Part shown: positions 1-11,100 of the stretch, piece by piece | How positions within the stretch are numbered: position 1 is the first letter of the stretch | How the letters are laid out: each line of letters begins with the position of its first letter | Source of the DNA: Phoronis australis | Taxonomy: Eukaryota > Phoronida > Phoronidae | DNA length: 53,293 bases | Direction of reading: 5' to 3' | Assembly: GCA_002633005.1 (NCBI GenBank) | Contig: NMRA01000399.1 | Location: forward strand, 91,570-144,862 | Program-made: the position numbers and the translations under genes | Notes under the pieces: generated by a model | Databases searched by the model: none | What the model saw: the letters and a program-made list of their open reading frames with translations, nothing else | Told to the model about the DNA's origin: nothing

Positions 1-72
1 CCGGGCCCCCTGGCCCCCCCCCCCCCTAAATCCGCCTATGATTAAAGATTGTTTTAATGTATTTTGCAAAAA

Positions 73-246
73 TAAATATAGATTATTACATGGCGAAGTC
101 CTTATCCCCGGTATCTAGAGCCCGAGTGGATTTTGGAGAATTATCGCTCGAGGGGCGTAAGACCTGAGGGTGATAATTCTACAAAATCCACGAGGGCTTT
201 AGGTAAGGGGGATAACGACTGAGAACATGTAATAATCTATTTATAC
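73..246. mobile_element. Hairpin MITE-like element
   Basis: The outer arms ATAGATTATTACATG and CATGTAATAATCTAT are inverted copies. Further in, GAGTGGATTTTG pairs with CAAAATCCACGAG, GAGAATTATC with GATAATTC, and CCTTATCCCC with GGGGGATAA. Nearly the whole 170 bp can fold on itself. No coding capacity. Confidence 0.55.
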
Positions 247-784
247 CACATACTGAACGAGAAACATTGCAATGAATGGATCTACCTTTCTCGACTCGCC
301 TCGGCTTTGTAACTACTTTCTATGTCAGAGGCCTGGGCTCGGAGGTCGTGACCTTTTAAGAAAAGCCTTGCTATTTTTGTCAAATAATGCTTTTACTCAA
401 ATCCAATTGCAAATTTAAACAAAATAGAAATACAGTGAATCTATAAATTAAGGTTTAGCAACTATTATAGCTTACTACAGAGTTTATCACGCTAAGCTTC
501 GACCAGGAAAATATCGTCTGCTAAAGTAGGTTACCACTAGTGACTGAGTATAACGCTCAAGTCAAAGGATCCTGACGGACACGATACCGGCTTTCAAATT
601 GGAGATCGGTGATTTAGAAGTGAGAGAACACGAGAGAAAAATTTCACTGAATTAAAATACCGTTTTTATGGAAATTATGCGTCTTATTTTTCATAGCGTA
701 TAAATGTCGGTACAATGCCCTTTGCTGAACACGCGATTGTTGCGCGTGCTCATTTAAGTGTTCTATTTTTGCGTTCAATGACGT

Positions 785-852
785 CAGCCGCTGAGTCGTG
801 TAGTGGTTAAGTCGGCGACTCGAAACTATTGAGGCCTGGGTTTGAAATGTTA
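785..852 (+). repeat. tRNA-like sequence, probable SINE head
   Basis: GTGTAGTGGTTAAGTCGG resembles a box A and GGGTTTGAAAT resembles a degenerate box B at tRNA-like spacing. The sequence cannot form a complete modern tRNA cloverleaf with a clear acceptor stem, so a tRNA-derived SINE or pseudo-tRNA is more likely than a functional gene. Confidence 0.35.
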
Positions 853-1149
853 TCTCACAAGTGAGATAACTAAATGGGTTGTTACACGGTTGTATTTGTC
901 ATTCAACGCTAATATTGTGGTATACAAGCAATTTATATGATTTCTTGTCACTTAGTTGTGATAAATGATCAAATGAAGTTTTCTGTGAATGAAGATCTGG
1001 CTGATAACTATTGATCATGAGCTTGACAGTACATTACATCAACCAACAGGGGGGGTGAACTGTGTTGTGTTTCATTGCAATTCGTTAATGTTTTTGGAAT
1101 GTATTTTTGTCTTCACAAAATGAATTATATTTTATCCTTTGTCCAGTAG

Positions 1150-1350
1150 GTAGAGGGGGATTGCTCGGTAACGCTCCACCTGGTTTCCAGCAGCGTCCAC
1201 CAGGCTTTCACCCAGGACCACCAGGGGGCATGCCTGTTGGGCCCCCAGTGATGGGACCGGGCGGCATGATGCCGGGAGGCCAGTGGATGGGCGGTCCAAG
1301 GATGCGTGGACCAATGCCAGGCCGAGGGGCCATGCGTGGTGGGATGAGGG
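1150..1350 (+). CDS. PPP1R10: PNUTS-like exon, Gly/Pro/Met-rich
   Basis: The acceptor is CCAGTAG at 1143-1149 and the donor GTGAGT at 1351. The length is 201 bp with the same split-codon phase at both ends, so skipping it would keep frame. It encodes repeated PPG, GPPGG, PGGMMPGG and MRGGMRG motifs typical of a low-complexity RNA-binding tail. The exact acceptor is inferred; AG at 1153 is an alternative. Confidence 0.7.
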
Positions 1351-3251
1351 GTGAGTTGTCTTCTCACTCTTTCTAATTGATGACTGGACAATAACAGTAA
1401 TAAGGCGTCATTACAATTTGAGGTGATACAACTCCATTTCACGTTTGAGGTGATACAACTCCATTTTACATTTGAGGGGATAGAACTCCATTTCACGTTT
1501 GAGGTGATGCAACTCCATTTTACATTTGAGGTGATACAACTCCATTTCTACATTTGAGGTGATGCAACTCCATTTCACATTTGAGGTGACACAACTCCAT
1601 TTCACGTTTGAGGGGATACAACTCCATTTCACATTTGAGGTGATGCAACTCCATTTCACATTTGCTAACTGAATGATTATGAGCGGTTGGGGTTTGAAAG
1701 CACTTCCAGGAATAATTTTTGGAACATGCATGTCATTGGCTCATGAAGAATCTGGTTGTTGCACTATGATTGCTTAACTCAGGCCAACACTGAAACTGTC
1801 ACAATATGGCTTTGTCTTGAATAATATGCACTGTATTCAGATTATAATCAAAATAGCAGTTTTATTACGATGGAGCCAAGTGTATTAAGAAAATACAGGT
1901 CCCAAGTGTAGATATATGTGTTTATTTAACTTCAAATGCAGTTAGCTGCTCAGACCAATCACTAATCACATAACATACTGAGATACCAGACGTAATTCTG
2001 CATATTTAAATGGCACCCACCAAAATTGAATGGAAGAAGGGCAGATATTTAAAGGACACTAAACCCTGTTTTGATGATTTCAACCAATCCTGGTTCTGTC
2101 ACCTGCTAATGCATCATTGGCATCAATCTTAAACATAAAAGCAGGAATCAACTGAAAACTAACCCCCCTATCTCACACATTGGTCCTTGGTGGGTGGTCT
2201 TTCTCCACAGTTGCCTTGGAATTCGATAAAAGCATGGCTTAAGCTTGCCCTTGTAGCAGATTTCGAAAGGAGTTTTCAAATTTTCCTCCAAACTTCTGAG
2301 GGTTGTTGAGGATTGTAGAGCATTATTTTGTTTCAGGGAATTGGATGGAAATGTCCTAATACCTGTTAATAGGACAAAACTGGGTTTGGTATCGTTTTAG
2401 CCAACGTGACCCATAGGTTCTAAAAATTGACCCATTTATCTGGGGTCATGTGGATCAGTTGATTTGTAGCCGTGTTTTTCTAAAAACTGATGGTTGATTC
2501 CCATCTAACAGGATACTGTTACTGTGTTTAGAGCAGAGATGACTGTTAATGATGGCAGTGTATGCAGTATGAGCTTGTGCACATGATAGCATATACCATT
2601 TTTCCTTGGAAACCTGTTCTTATTTAATAAAGATTATAAAAGAGGTGATTGTCATTGATCTTCAAAGTGATTCGGGCGCAGACCAGAAGGAACAGGGCTG
2701 TTCCGGATTACACAGCAATAAAACTCTCTTTTGTCTCGAAGATATGATAGTGTGAGATCTTTTGGAAATCAGGCACATTTGCATGTCTTACATTGATGGC
2801 AAAGAATTTCACGTCACACATCCACGGGTATTATTCAATTCATCAAATTTTCTCACAGCACAGCAGTAATACTCCGTTAACATTGGAAGGACAAATGGAG
2901 TAATGCAACTGAGAGAAACTTGTAAAGAGTCAGACCACAACAAATAATATATGAAACTCCAATGGCACGGAAACGAGGCAGCAAATGTACCTGACGAATG
3001 TTAACAGCATTTTGGGTAAAAACAGCGAGATTGGAGTGTCACTGTGTAATGCAGGACGGTCCTATTTCTCTTTTTGTCTGAATATTCTGCCAATCAGTTG
3101 TGTTGTCTTTATCCATGCCTGTGTTATATTCTGTGCAGGTCCCCCGACTGTACCCTGTCGGTTCTACACCACAAAAGGCTCCTGTCGCAACGGAATGATG
3201 TGTACATTTCTACATCCTGGCATTAACGGTCCACAACCCGCGCAACACTGA
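1150..3251 (+). CDS. PPP1R10: PNUTS-like protein (PP1 regulatory subunit 10), C-terminal two exons, partial
   Basis: Two exons, 1150-1350 and 3139-3251, join in frame (split codon G|GT, GTGAGT donor, GTGCAG acceptor) and end at TGA 3249-3251. The first exon encodes a Gly/Pro/Met/Arg-rich tract with RGG-like ends. The second encodes a perfect CX8CX5CX3H zinc finger (CRFYTTKGSC, then RNGMMC, then TFLH) followed by HPGINGPQPAQH. Known family: vertebrate PNUTS, a nuclear scaffold that binds PP1 and acts in transcription termination, has a Gly-rich tract and ends in one CCCH finger followed by a similar HPGVNGP tail. That ending is the reason for the name. The N-terminal TFIIS-like domain and the PP1-docking motif are outside the window. 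Another protein with a terminal CCCH finger, such as PRR3, is the main alternative. Confidence 0.75.
1415..1664. repeat. Minisatellite, 27-bp unit, about 9 copies
   Basis: The unit resembles TTTGAGGTGATACAACTCC plus ATTTCACA and lies in the last intron of the PNUTS-like gene, starting 65 bp after the donor at 1351. It produces spurious open frames on the - strand (WSCITSNVK repeats). Confidence 0.9.
2695..3068 (+). repeat. Dispersed repeat, copy 1
   Basis: Shares long blocks with 45115-45490 in the same orientation, for example CTTGTAAAGAGTCAGAC/CTTGTAAAGAATCAGAC, ACGAGGCAGCAAATGT and CTGACGAATGTT. It sits in the PNUTS-like intron and ends about 70 bp before the last exon. The element class is unknown; no coding capacity seen. 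Confidence 0.65.
3139..3251 (+). CDS. PPP1R10: PNUTS-like terminal exon with CCCH zinc finger
   Basis: The acceptor is CTGTGCAG ending at 3138. The exon encodes GPPTVPC..., a CX8CX5CX3H finger and a 12-residue tail, then TGA. The ATG at 2985 that would extend this frame upstream lies in a dispersed repeat within the intron and is not a real start. Confidence 0.8.
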
Positions 3252-5480
3252 CCTATGCAAGAGGGCGCCGGTGTTCACCTACTTCAGCTGCTCTTGGGTG
3301 GATAACAATGGCAGTCCTCATTTTGTACCAAAGACTAGTGCAATGTAATGCTCCATGACATCAAGGCCTTTACACAATCACTACAGGTTACATGATGGAT
3401 TTGCGGTTCTGTAGGGGGAGAGTTTCTAGAACACTACTGGCGACACCTATTGCACTTCAGGTTGCCGAGGAACAGGTCAACTTCATTGAAATGCCCAGAA
3501 CATGCTGCAGTTAAATAATCAACTAAGTCAACCTTCATGTACTTAAATGTGTACCTCTCTGTCATTAAGAACCAACTTTTGTAGTACTGTGGTGTGCAGG
3601 CTGGTGACAATCATTGATGTTGAGTGACCCAACGCTGTTGGTTTAGTTAAGACTCTCCAATGGTTAAGAAGAAGAAAGTTTGTTCAAAAAACATAGGTTT
3701 TGTGATGAACAAACAAATTCTTGACAGTTTGATTGACGTTGATGTCAACAGTGAAAAATGGTGTATTTTGTGAAGTGACAAGCTGTCAGCGGACCGACTG
3801 ACAAATTAGTGATAAAGCTGTGACAATGAAAATTGTTCGATGAGAACACTTGTTTAGTATTTTCAGTGGGTTTACGTGAGAGGACAGATAGCTTCTATGT
3901 ATGTTCAGCTATGTCATCAACCTTAAGATTTTAAAAGTTGCTGAGAGTCACATGTAATGACTTGCAAGAATATGCCAATGTGACATGTGATCACATGAAG
4001 TGGCATGCTATGACATGTCGATGTGACAAGAGTTGGAATGTGGTGACATGAAAGGAAAACAATTGTCCCTTGATCAGAAACACAGCTTGATATGTGTTGA
4101 GCTGACAGAGTGATTCCTTGAGATGGCATCCTAAATTTGTTGGCCAAGAAATGCCATCTGTACATGTGCAATGTTGTAGCATTGATAATGATGTTCCTTT
4201 GGCAGTAGTTTTCATTTCCTTAAATACTTTATATTAGCAAGAGTCTGATGCATTTAATTTAGCTTGGTACAAGGTTGATATCTTCTAAACCTTGTAATTC
4301 ATTTCAGAGTTTGAGGCGTGTTCTGTTATGTGTAACACTGAGAACCAGTCTTACCCTAGTTTGAGCATGTTCCACTTCAAGTGATATTGATAATTTTAAC
4401 AAATCATGGAGGTGTAATTCTGTTCAATCATTGATAAGGATGATACTGTTTACATCGTATGTGTGCGCACTCTTGGGTGTTGTGAGGGGTTCTTATTATA
4501 GATGCTCATACCTGTAGAAGGGGTGCTGAAGCTCCATTGACCCCTGGTTGTGACCAGGGGGTGAGTTAAATGAATCAAAATGTAAAAGTATTGCTTTGGT
4601 TTTGACAACATAGAACAAGTTCTTGTCAAGTGTCATGAATCAACAAGTATATTTGTGACGCCTGATAGGGGTGTGGTTAACGTTGTTGTGTTGAATTACT
4701 GGCTGATTTGCATTCACTTGGATAACTTACTGACAAGTTTACCTGTAGACTGCTGTGAGGGCCAAGTTGTTCTTTTACAGCTCTGTCAAGCTGTGCTAAA
4801 GTGCCGTATTATATGCTTACTCTCCCACTGACCAGGTGCACAATGACACTGATGGAATACTTTTAATGAGGACTCCTATTGTACACTTTTGAGTGTTTTG
4901 TCCAAGAAGTATTGTTTGCTACACATAGGCTGGTTACTACTGTCTGAGAGGCTTATCATTAGCAGTGAATACAATAGAGGGCATATGCATCAAATTTCTA
5001 GTTGTGGGGTCAAACTCAAACTAAGGTCATGTTTAGATGTGCCTCAATGCCTGATAGTCAGTGAGAGACTGAACGTTCACTAGGTGGTCCAAATGATGAG
5101 GGAGTCTTGTGTTTGTTATTGAGATAGATTGCAAGCAGAAACTGGTTAACCTGACGTGGGCGTTTGTGTGCCAGGGGACTCACTGCATGACGCAATTCAG
5201 TCTGTTCTGACTCCGCCTTTCACTAGAATCACCTTGTGAATTTGGAGTTGCTGATAAATGTTTGTGTACCAGTCTCTAGTGTAATTTAGCATAGCAAGTT
5301 TGCCTTCAAGCTTCAATGATGAGCTGGTAATGCCTTGCATAAAGTAGTACAGTCTGAATGCTGTACATTGCTGTAGTCTGTGAATATGTAGGTTTATACT
5401 ACACACAGTGTTCCTGTGTATATTGTACAGATTGGTCAGTATTTTTATACGAAATGAATAAAATCCATTTCAACTAGTCA
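3252..5480 (+). other. Probable 3'UTR of the PNUTS-like gene and downstream spacer
   Basis: No coding exon is visible here. The first AATAAA that stands out after the stop is at 5457-5462, followed by T/GT-rich sequence (TTGTTCTTTCGTTCTG), which would suit a cleavage site and imply a 3'UTR of about 2.2 kb. Inferred from sequence motifs only. Confidence 0.35.
5457..5462 (+). terminator. Candidate polyadenylation signal AATAAA
   Basis: AATAAA sits before a T/G-rich stretch about 20 bp downstream. It is the likely end of the PNUTS-like transcript, but transcripts are needed to confirm it. Confidence 0.3.
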
Positions 5481-7891
5481 TTGTTCTTTCGTTCTGTTAT
5501 TCACAATTGTGGTCTCTCATCAGAGACACTTTCCTTCAAAAAGGGGACGCATCACCGCGTGGAGTGGGACAGTGTTGTTCCGATTTTGAGACCATGTTGC
5601 TCAGGCATGTGTCATTCTGTATGCATAAATCCAGGTGAAAGACCAATTTACCGCCTAGCAAGTACTAGCGCCTGCGTTTTTGTGTCCTCTGATGTAATTT
5701 TAAAGCGGCTTGGAACGCGAAAGATTGTCAAAAATATCTTTTAAACTTTAAACAATTGCTGACGAAAGCTCCACCTTACGTCTACCTAGTACAGAGTAAT
5801 TCACTTTCCCATGTGAGGAAATTTCCATAAAAATAGCAAAATTACCACAGAGTTCTCCCCCTCTGAAGATAAATGCGTGCATGCGCTTACTTTCAGTTAC
5901 ATGAAGTTGCTTCAGGTCAAAGGTCACATTTTCATAAGGAAAATATGTTACGTCTGCGGTCTTGCCATACCAAAAAAGGAGACGTGCTTTGCCTTGTCGG
6001 AGGAAAATCGACGAAGTGGCGAGCAGTTGACAGATCGTTTTTTTTTTAATTTTGAAACTAAAAGAAAGTGCTTTAATTAATATCAACAGAAATTAAAAAT
6101 CTGTACGTACAAATCCTAAAGATTAGTCAGATACATATTGGTGAAAAGATTTCCTTTTTCAGTGGCAGAGAACCACTTTCAATATTGCAATTTGGTCTGC
6201 TTATGGCATTCTAGGCCTCTTTAATATTACGTGACTTTCCTTGGTCGCAATGACAGAAATATAATAAAAAATGAAAATCACAACTTCAGATCACTTGTTG
6301 GTATGATTTCCTTTTACCAATATAAGTTGTGCGTAGGATCTGCTTTAAAAAAATTGACTGATTTCCCGGACCTCAAGAGTAAGGATTCAGTTAGGACGCA
6401 GTTACTTGTGACGATAAAGTTGCTGTTTTTAACACTAGACCATAGATTGCTGATAAAAGTAATGCCTATAACTGAAAATTTACATCACTACTTGGCGGGC
6501 CACAATACCCTAATTTGCCAACAGCACAACCGCTCTCTACACTGTTTTCGTTTTCGCCCAACTTAGACTTCATTGGCGAGCCAGATCGGCTGAAGCCGGA
6601 AGCAACCGTTAGAGCCAGGGGGTGGGGGCAGCCCAGCCCAGTCCTTCCTCTTAATGTATCACATGAGAACACTGCCGTGGTGTTTGTAGTAGTTATCTAA
6701 TTATCTGCGATTTAGTTATTTCACTGGGTACCGGCGTATCACCGGCGTTTTCATTGACAGTGGGCCTAGTCCTCCGATCGTCATCAATGAAGCAGTTATG
6801 TCAGTAACGTACTCATTCCATATAAACTATTGATTTATCGATAAATGACAAAACTTTTATATTCAATGAGAAAGACTGATATCGGAATCATTGTACTGTT
6901 CACTTTGTGACCTTTATGAATGCTTGGTAGAGAAAAGTAGTTACTTTTCGTACCACTTAAGGCAGTGGAGGGATCTAGGATATCACAAGGGGCCCAATGA
7001 TTTTGTTCGGCTGTAAGCATTTGCGCAAACCACGATTGTAGATGCGTATAGCACCGAATGGGGGGAGGTCGGGAGGGGGGTTTGCTGGTTCTGCACCCAA
7101 GTAATACCCAAGTAATTACTCACTCCATTCACGCCTCCTGAACCACAAAATCTCATGCACCTCAGTGTTACAAAACTATGATTCAGAAAAATGCTCAATA
7201 CCAAACTGCAACGGAATCTGTGCATCTCAGCATAGCTAAAGCTTTAAATTTTAAAGGTATCAGAATGATGTGTCTTACTATCACCCCCTGATTCTTGTTT
7301 CCCTGAGCTGTCGTGTAATGAATTTTAATCATCGGCCTACCATCATATAATTATGCCAGCGTAGCCATTTTTATTCACTAGTTCTTTATTACTATGTAAT
7401 GTAGTTTTTTTATAATATAATGCATAACGTATTCATTCATTTTTTCCTTTGTTGTGCCAATCATGTTAAAGTTTAAGTTATATCATCCTGTGCCTTATTT
7501 TTGCCGTTTCTCTCATTATCATGATTGCATCGGTAGTTTATGTTGTAATCCCTAGATATTTGTCCCCTGTACTAGTAGTTTATGTACACATTTTACATAG
7601 ACATATAATCTTTTTGTTGATACTCAACACGGGTTAATATTTCGCTCATGTAGTGAGATAACTTGTTGAAAGGAATACTTGGTTTATTTTTGACTAACTA
7701 CATGTGTAGACATAGATGACTTTCATGCAGCGGCTCCTATAGCTAACCCGGTTTTTGAAACTCTCCTCGCCTTGTTTTCATATTTCTAAAGTAATCAGTG
7801 CTATAGCAACGATCTTGTGTAGGCCTCTCACTACAGATGCATGACTATCTATCGTACATTTGCACATGTTGAAACTAACACCAGCCTCCCG
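5481..7891. other. Intergenic spacer, no gene recognised
   Basis: Short open frames (such as 5481-5744 and 6231-6566) show no recognisable motif or consistent splice sites. Composition is AT-rich with a few G-runs. No RNA gene or tandem array was found. Confidence 0.5.
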
Positions 7892-8027
7892 TTCAGTAAC
7901 GCTAGGACCTGACTAAAAACAAGACTTCGCGAGATTTCGTGAGATATTGCCGTGTATTTTTAATAAAATCACGTGATTGTGGCTAGATTTGCGGCTTGGT
8001 CCTTGCGTAGGTCCTTGCGTTACTGAA
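7892..8027. mobile_element. Short foldback element in the SPOUT1 promoter region
   Basis: TTCAGTAACGCTAGGACC at 7892-7909 and GGTCCTTGCGTTACTGAA at 8010-8027 are inverted repeats (one mismatch). The interior holds TTCGCGAGATTTCG and a CACGTG E-box near 7971, and the right arm core is directly duplicated at 7999-8008. It ends about 60 bp before the SPOUT1 start codon. Confidence 0.55.
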
Positions 8028-8085
8028 TGCTCGCCTGTTCAAATGCCGCTCTTTCATAGAAAAGGTTAAAAAGCGGGTTTCAAAT
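7920..8085 (+). promoter_or_regulatory. Probable SPOUT1 promoter and 5'UTR
   Basis: The 165 bp before the first ATG contain CGCGAGATTT (part of the TCTCGCGAGA-type housekeeping element), a CACGTG box and no TATA box at the expected place. Inferred from position and motifs only. Much of it lies inside the foldback element at 7892-8027. Confidence 0.35.
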
Positions 8086-8154
8086 ATGGCCGCCTCCATG
8101 GATGTATCAGATGTGTCCAGCTCCAGTTATGAAAAGCCTGATATGCCGCACACG
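8086..8154 (+). CDS. SPOUT1: SPOUT1 exon 1
   Basis: ATG in CAAATATGGCCGCC. Encodes MAASMDVSDVSSSSYEK and a few more residues, phase 0 at the GTAGGT donor. This part is not conserved with vertebrates, so the exon is supported by frame and splice fit. The next ATG (codon 5) is a possible alternative start. Confidence 0.65.
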
Positions 8155-11100
8155 GTAGGTTTGGTTTAAGTGTGTTGTTAGCATGGGACAGGAGTATCCA
8201 CCCCATGTTTGATGAAAACAATGAGTTACACAGCTTTTAAAAAAGGAAAAGGACAAAGGCAACACATCAGCTTAGAAATAAACACACCTGAGCTGAGGCT
8301 GAGCTACAGGAGGAAATTTCACGTCATACCACACGATAACATCATAGGTGGAATTGGGGAGAGGGGCAAGGGGGCCATGGCCCCCTAAAACTCACACATT
8401 TCATTTGGTAGTTCGAAGGTGCAAATATCTTATGGGTAAAATCCTGCCTAATAGTTATACTCGTCTCTGCCCTGGCCCCCCCTCCTAACTAAAAATCCTG
8501 GATCTGCCCCTGAGTACTACTACAGGGGCGGCACATTATAGCCTGATATGGAGCTGGGGGAGGCTATAGCCCCACTTTTTTTCAGTGCTGTGCCACCCAT
8601 GTACTATTAGATCGTATCATGGCAAGAAACATCAGAAAGCAGACAAAAGACCATTTGGGAAAACAATGCGAGAATGAACATGAAAAGTGTACTGAAACAT
8701 TATGTTGCTTTGTTTGAAACGTTGTGTGTGTCAAGAACATGAATGTATTGATTTAGTCTGCTTTTGTGGTTGCATCGAAGGCATAATTTCTCAACAGATG
8801 GAACAGTATATATTTGATGTGCTTCTCAACATCAGCCAATTGCAATGCATGATTGTTATTTTCCTACCAATTGGAATGTCCAAGCATTTCTTCATTCTGT
8901 TGACCTATGTAAAGCCATGTGATCACTGCAATGGGAAAGAGTATATTAATAAGATCACTTATTACTCTTTTTTAATGACTTAATTCCCTATTTGTCTTGA
9001 TCAACACCCAAAACCAGGAAAAATTTCCCAGTATCAACCATTTTGGAAAGACCTGTATATGACAGGTTCAGATATGACATATGCATGGGTGAGAAACAAC
9101 ATGACCGCAGATCCTCTAAATCTGACCGACTCACCTAAAACAGGACCTACGGGGATCAAATGGGACTGACGCACCTAAAAACATGACCAACCCACCAAAA
9201 ACAGGACCGCCGGGGGACTGAACATGACTGCCGGGGATTGAAACCGCAATGACAAACAGGCTAAGATTTATTACCGGTAGGCCTACACAGATCATACAAT
9301 GGGGATATATACATATGCATATGCAGGTCTTGTGCTGATTAATCCACCGAAATCTTGTGTGCACTACAGGACACTTCGCTTTGTAACACGCGGCACTTTT
9401 GAGTTTTACTTCATCAGACTCTGCTATGGTGTGTGACTTATAAACAGTTGAAAGGTCAACATTTAATAAATCTAACCACAAACCAACCACTTTGTATGTT
9501 TTTGAGCTAAACAATTATAACTTTATCCACTGCGTAAGTTTTAGAACAAAATGAAAATCATTTTCTCCAATTTGACGTTTTAGTCAAGTAAAAAAAAACA
9601 GGCGTTCTGGTTCACGGGTGAAGCATCATCATAACTAGCCTTTGTGCGGCAAAGCTGTATACTAAATATGCAGCTTTGCGCTGATGTGGGTAAAAAAATG
9701 AGCATATGAAATCTTCACCGACTTTCTTCCTTGAGTAAACTAAATTATTTATCGGCGCTTGGGAAAAATTGACGTTCTGTCGTTATTCTGCTGCTAAAAT
9801 TGAGATGCGTTTTTTAGGTAGGCTTACATTGGCCAGTTCCTGTTTCCCCCAAGTCTTCAATCAGCTGTTCTCTTCTAGGAGGTTGCGTACATGGCACAAC
9901 AACAAATTATCGAAACTGGTTTCATTTTGTTACAAGTTTTTAGTATTTTAATACCAAGAAACTGAATTTCAGAACAAATCTTGCTGATGTGAAGTTGTCA
10001 TTATCTTCCAAAAGATGTTGCAAAATTTTAGGAAATGGCGTGTCCACATATCACGAGCGTGCGGCGGACTTTTTTGTTACAATAGGCAAAGAATTATGCA
10101 AGAAAATGCCGTTCATTAGATTGTTTTTCACTCAATGCGGCTGCAACCTGCAAGGTGAATGTTGGTTGACTCCTAGATTTTGCATATGCGCCTGTGCCGG
10201 TCACTAGCTCTACATGTGAAGTTTCACCGACGACGACCGGGTGACGCGCAGAACTACCCGGACTGTGGGAAATTTTGGGGATATAACGGAGCTCAATTAC
10301 TCAGTGCTACCAAGCTTTACTTTGGCGATAGTCTTTAAACAGCTAGCTGACTGGTTACGTCATAACCCGCAGTATCATGCAAAGGCCTTGGTAACTGCAT
10401 TTTGTCTGGCGGTCATGTTCACCCCCCGGTGGTCCTGTTTTGTGGTGGGGCGGTCATGTTTTTAGGTGCGTCAGTCCCATTTTCTGGTGCGGCTATCTCA
10501 TTTGATCCCCTTAGGTCCTGTTTGGGTGAGTTGGTCTGATTTAGAGGACCGGCGGTCATGTTGTTTCTCACCCGTGATATGTTTTCTCATGGAGTCTTCA
10601 CAGATGAGAGCCGTTAATCACTTCCATTTTGTCTTTCAGCTCACCCTAATTGTCACATTTGACGTAATTGTAGGGTGGGTGTAGGTTATTACTGACCGGA
10701 GGTTATGGTGCGAGGATAGACTGAAGACTGGTTTGGGTTAATCACTTCACTAATCACCACTGTATGCTCGGAAGTCTACTCAACCAAACGTCCAACACAA
10801 TATCTGTTGTATGCTCTAGCCAGTGTTGCAAAGCCTTGGTTTGTGAATCACTTTATGTAATAAAAAATTGTTAGTTGGCTCAATAACCTTATGTCTCTAT
10901 GGCTTCTCCATTCACAAACCTGTGACTGCTGATTCTAAACAGCTGCAACACTGTAACTTTACCTCAACTCAACTTCAGATCTAGGTTAACTGACTCACAC
11001 TAGAATGTTCTTAAGTTCTCTATTGCAAACAAACTGTTATCCCAAGCCTCACCCCTTGGGTTGTTTTATGGTAATGAATATTTATCCAACCTTAAGGTAA

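Noticed and set aside
785-852. Functional tRNA gene
   Set aside because: Box B is degenerate and no full acceptor stem could be formed by eye.
8702-8983. 93-codon Cys-rich frame
   Set aside because: Located in SPOUT1 intron 1, no motif, no splice context, composition like random AT-rich sequence.
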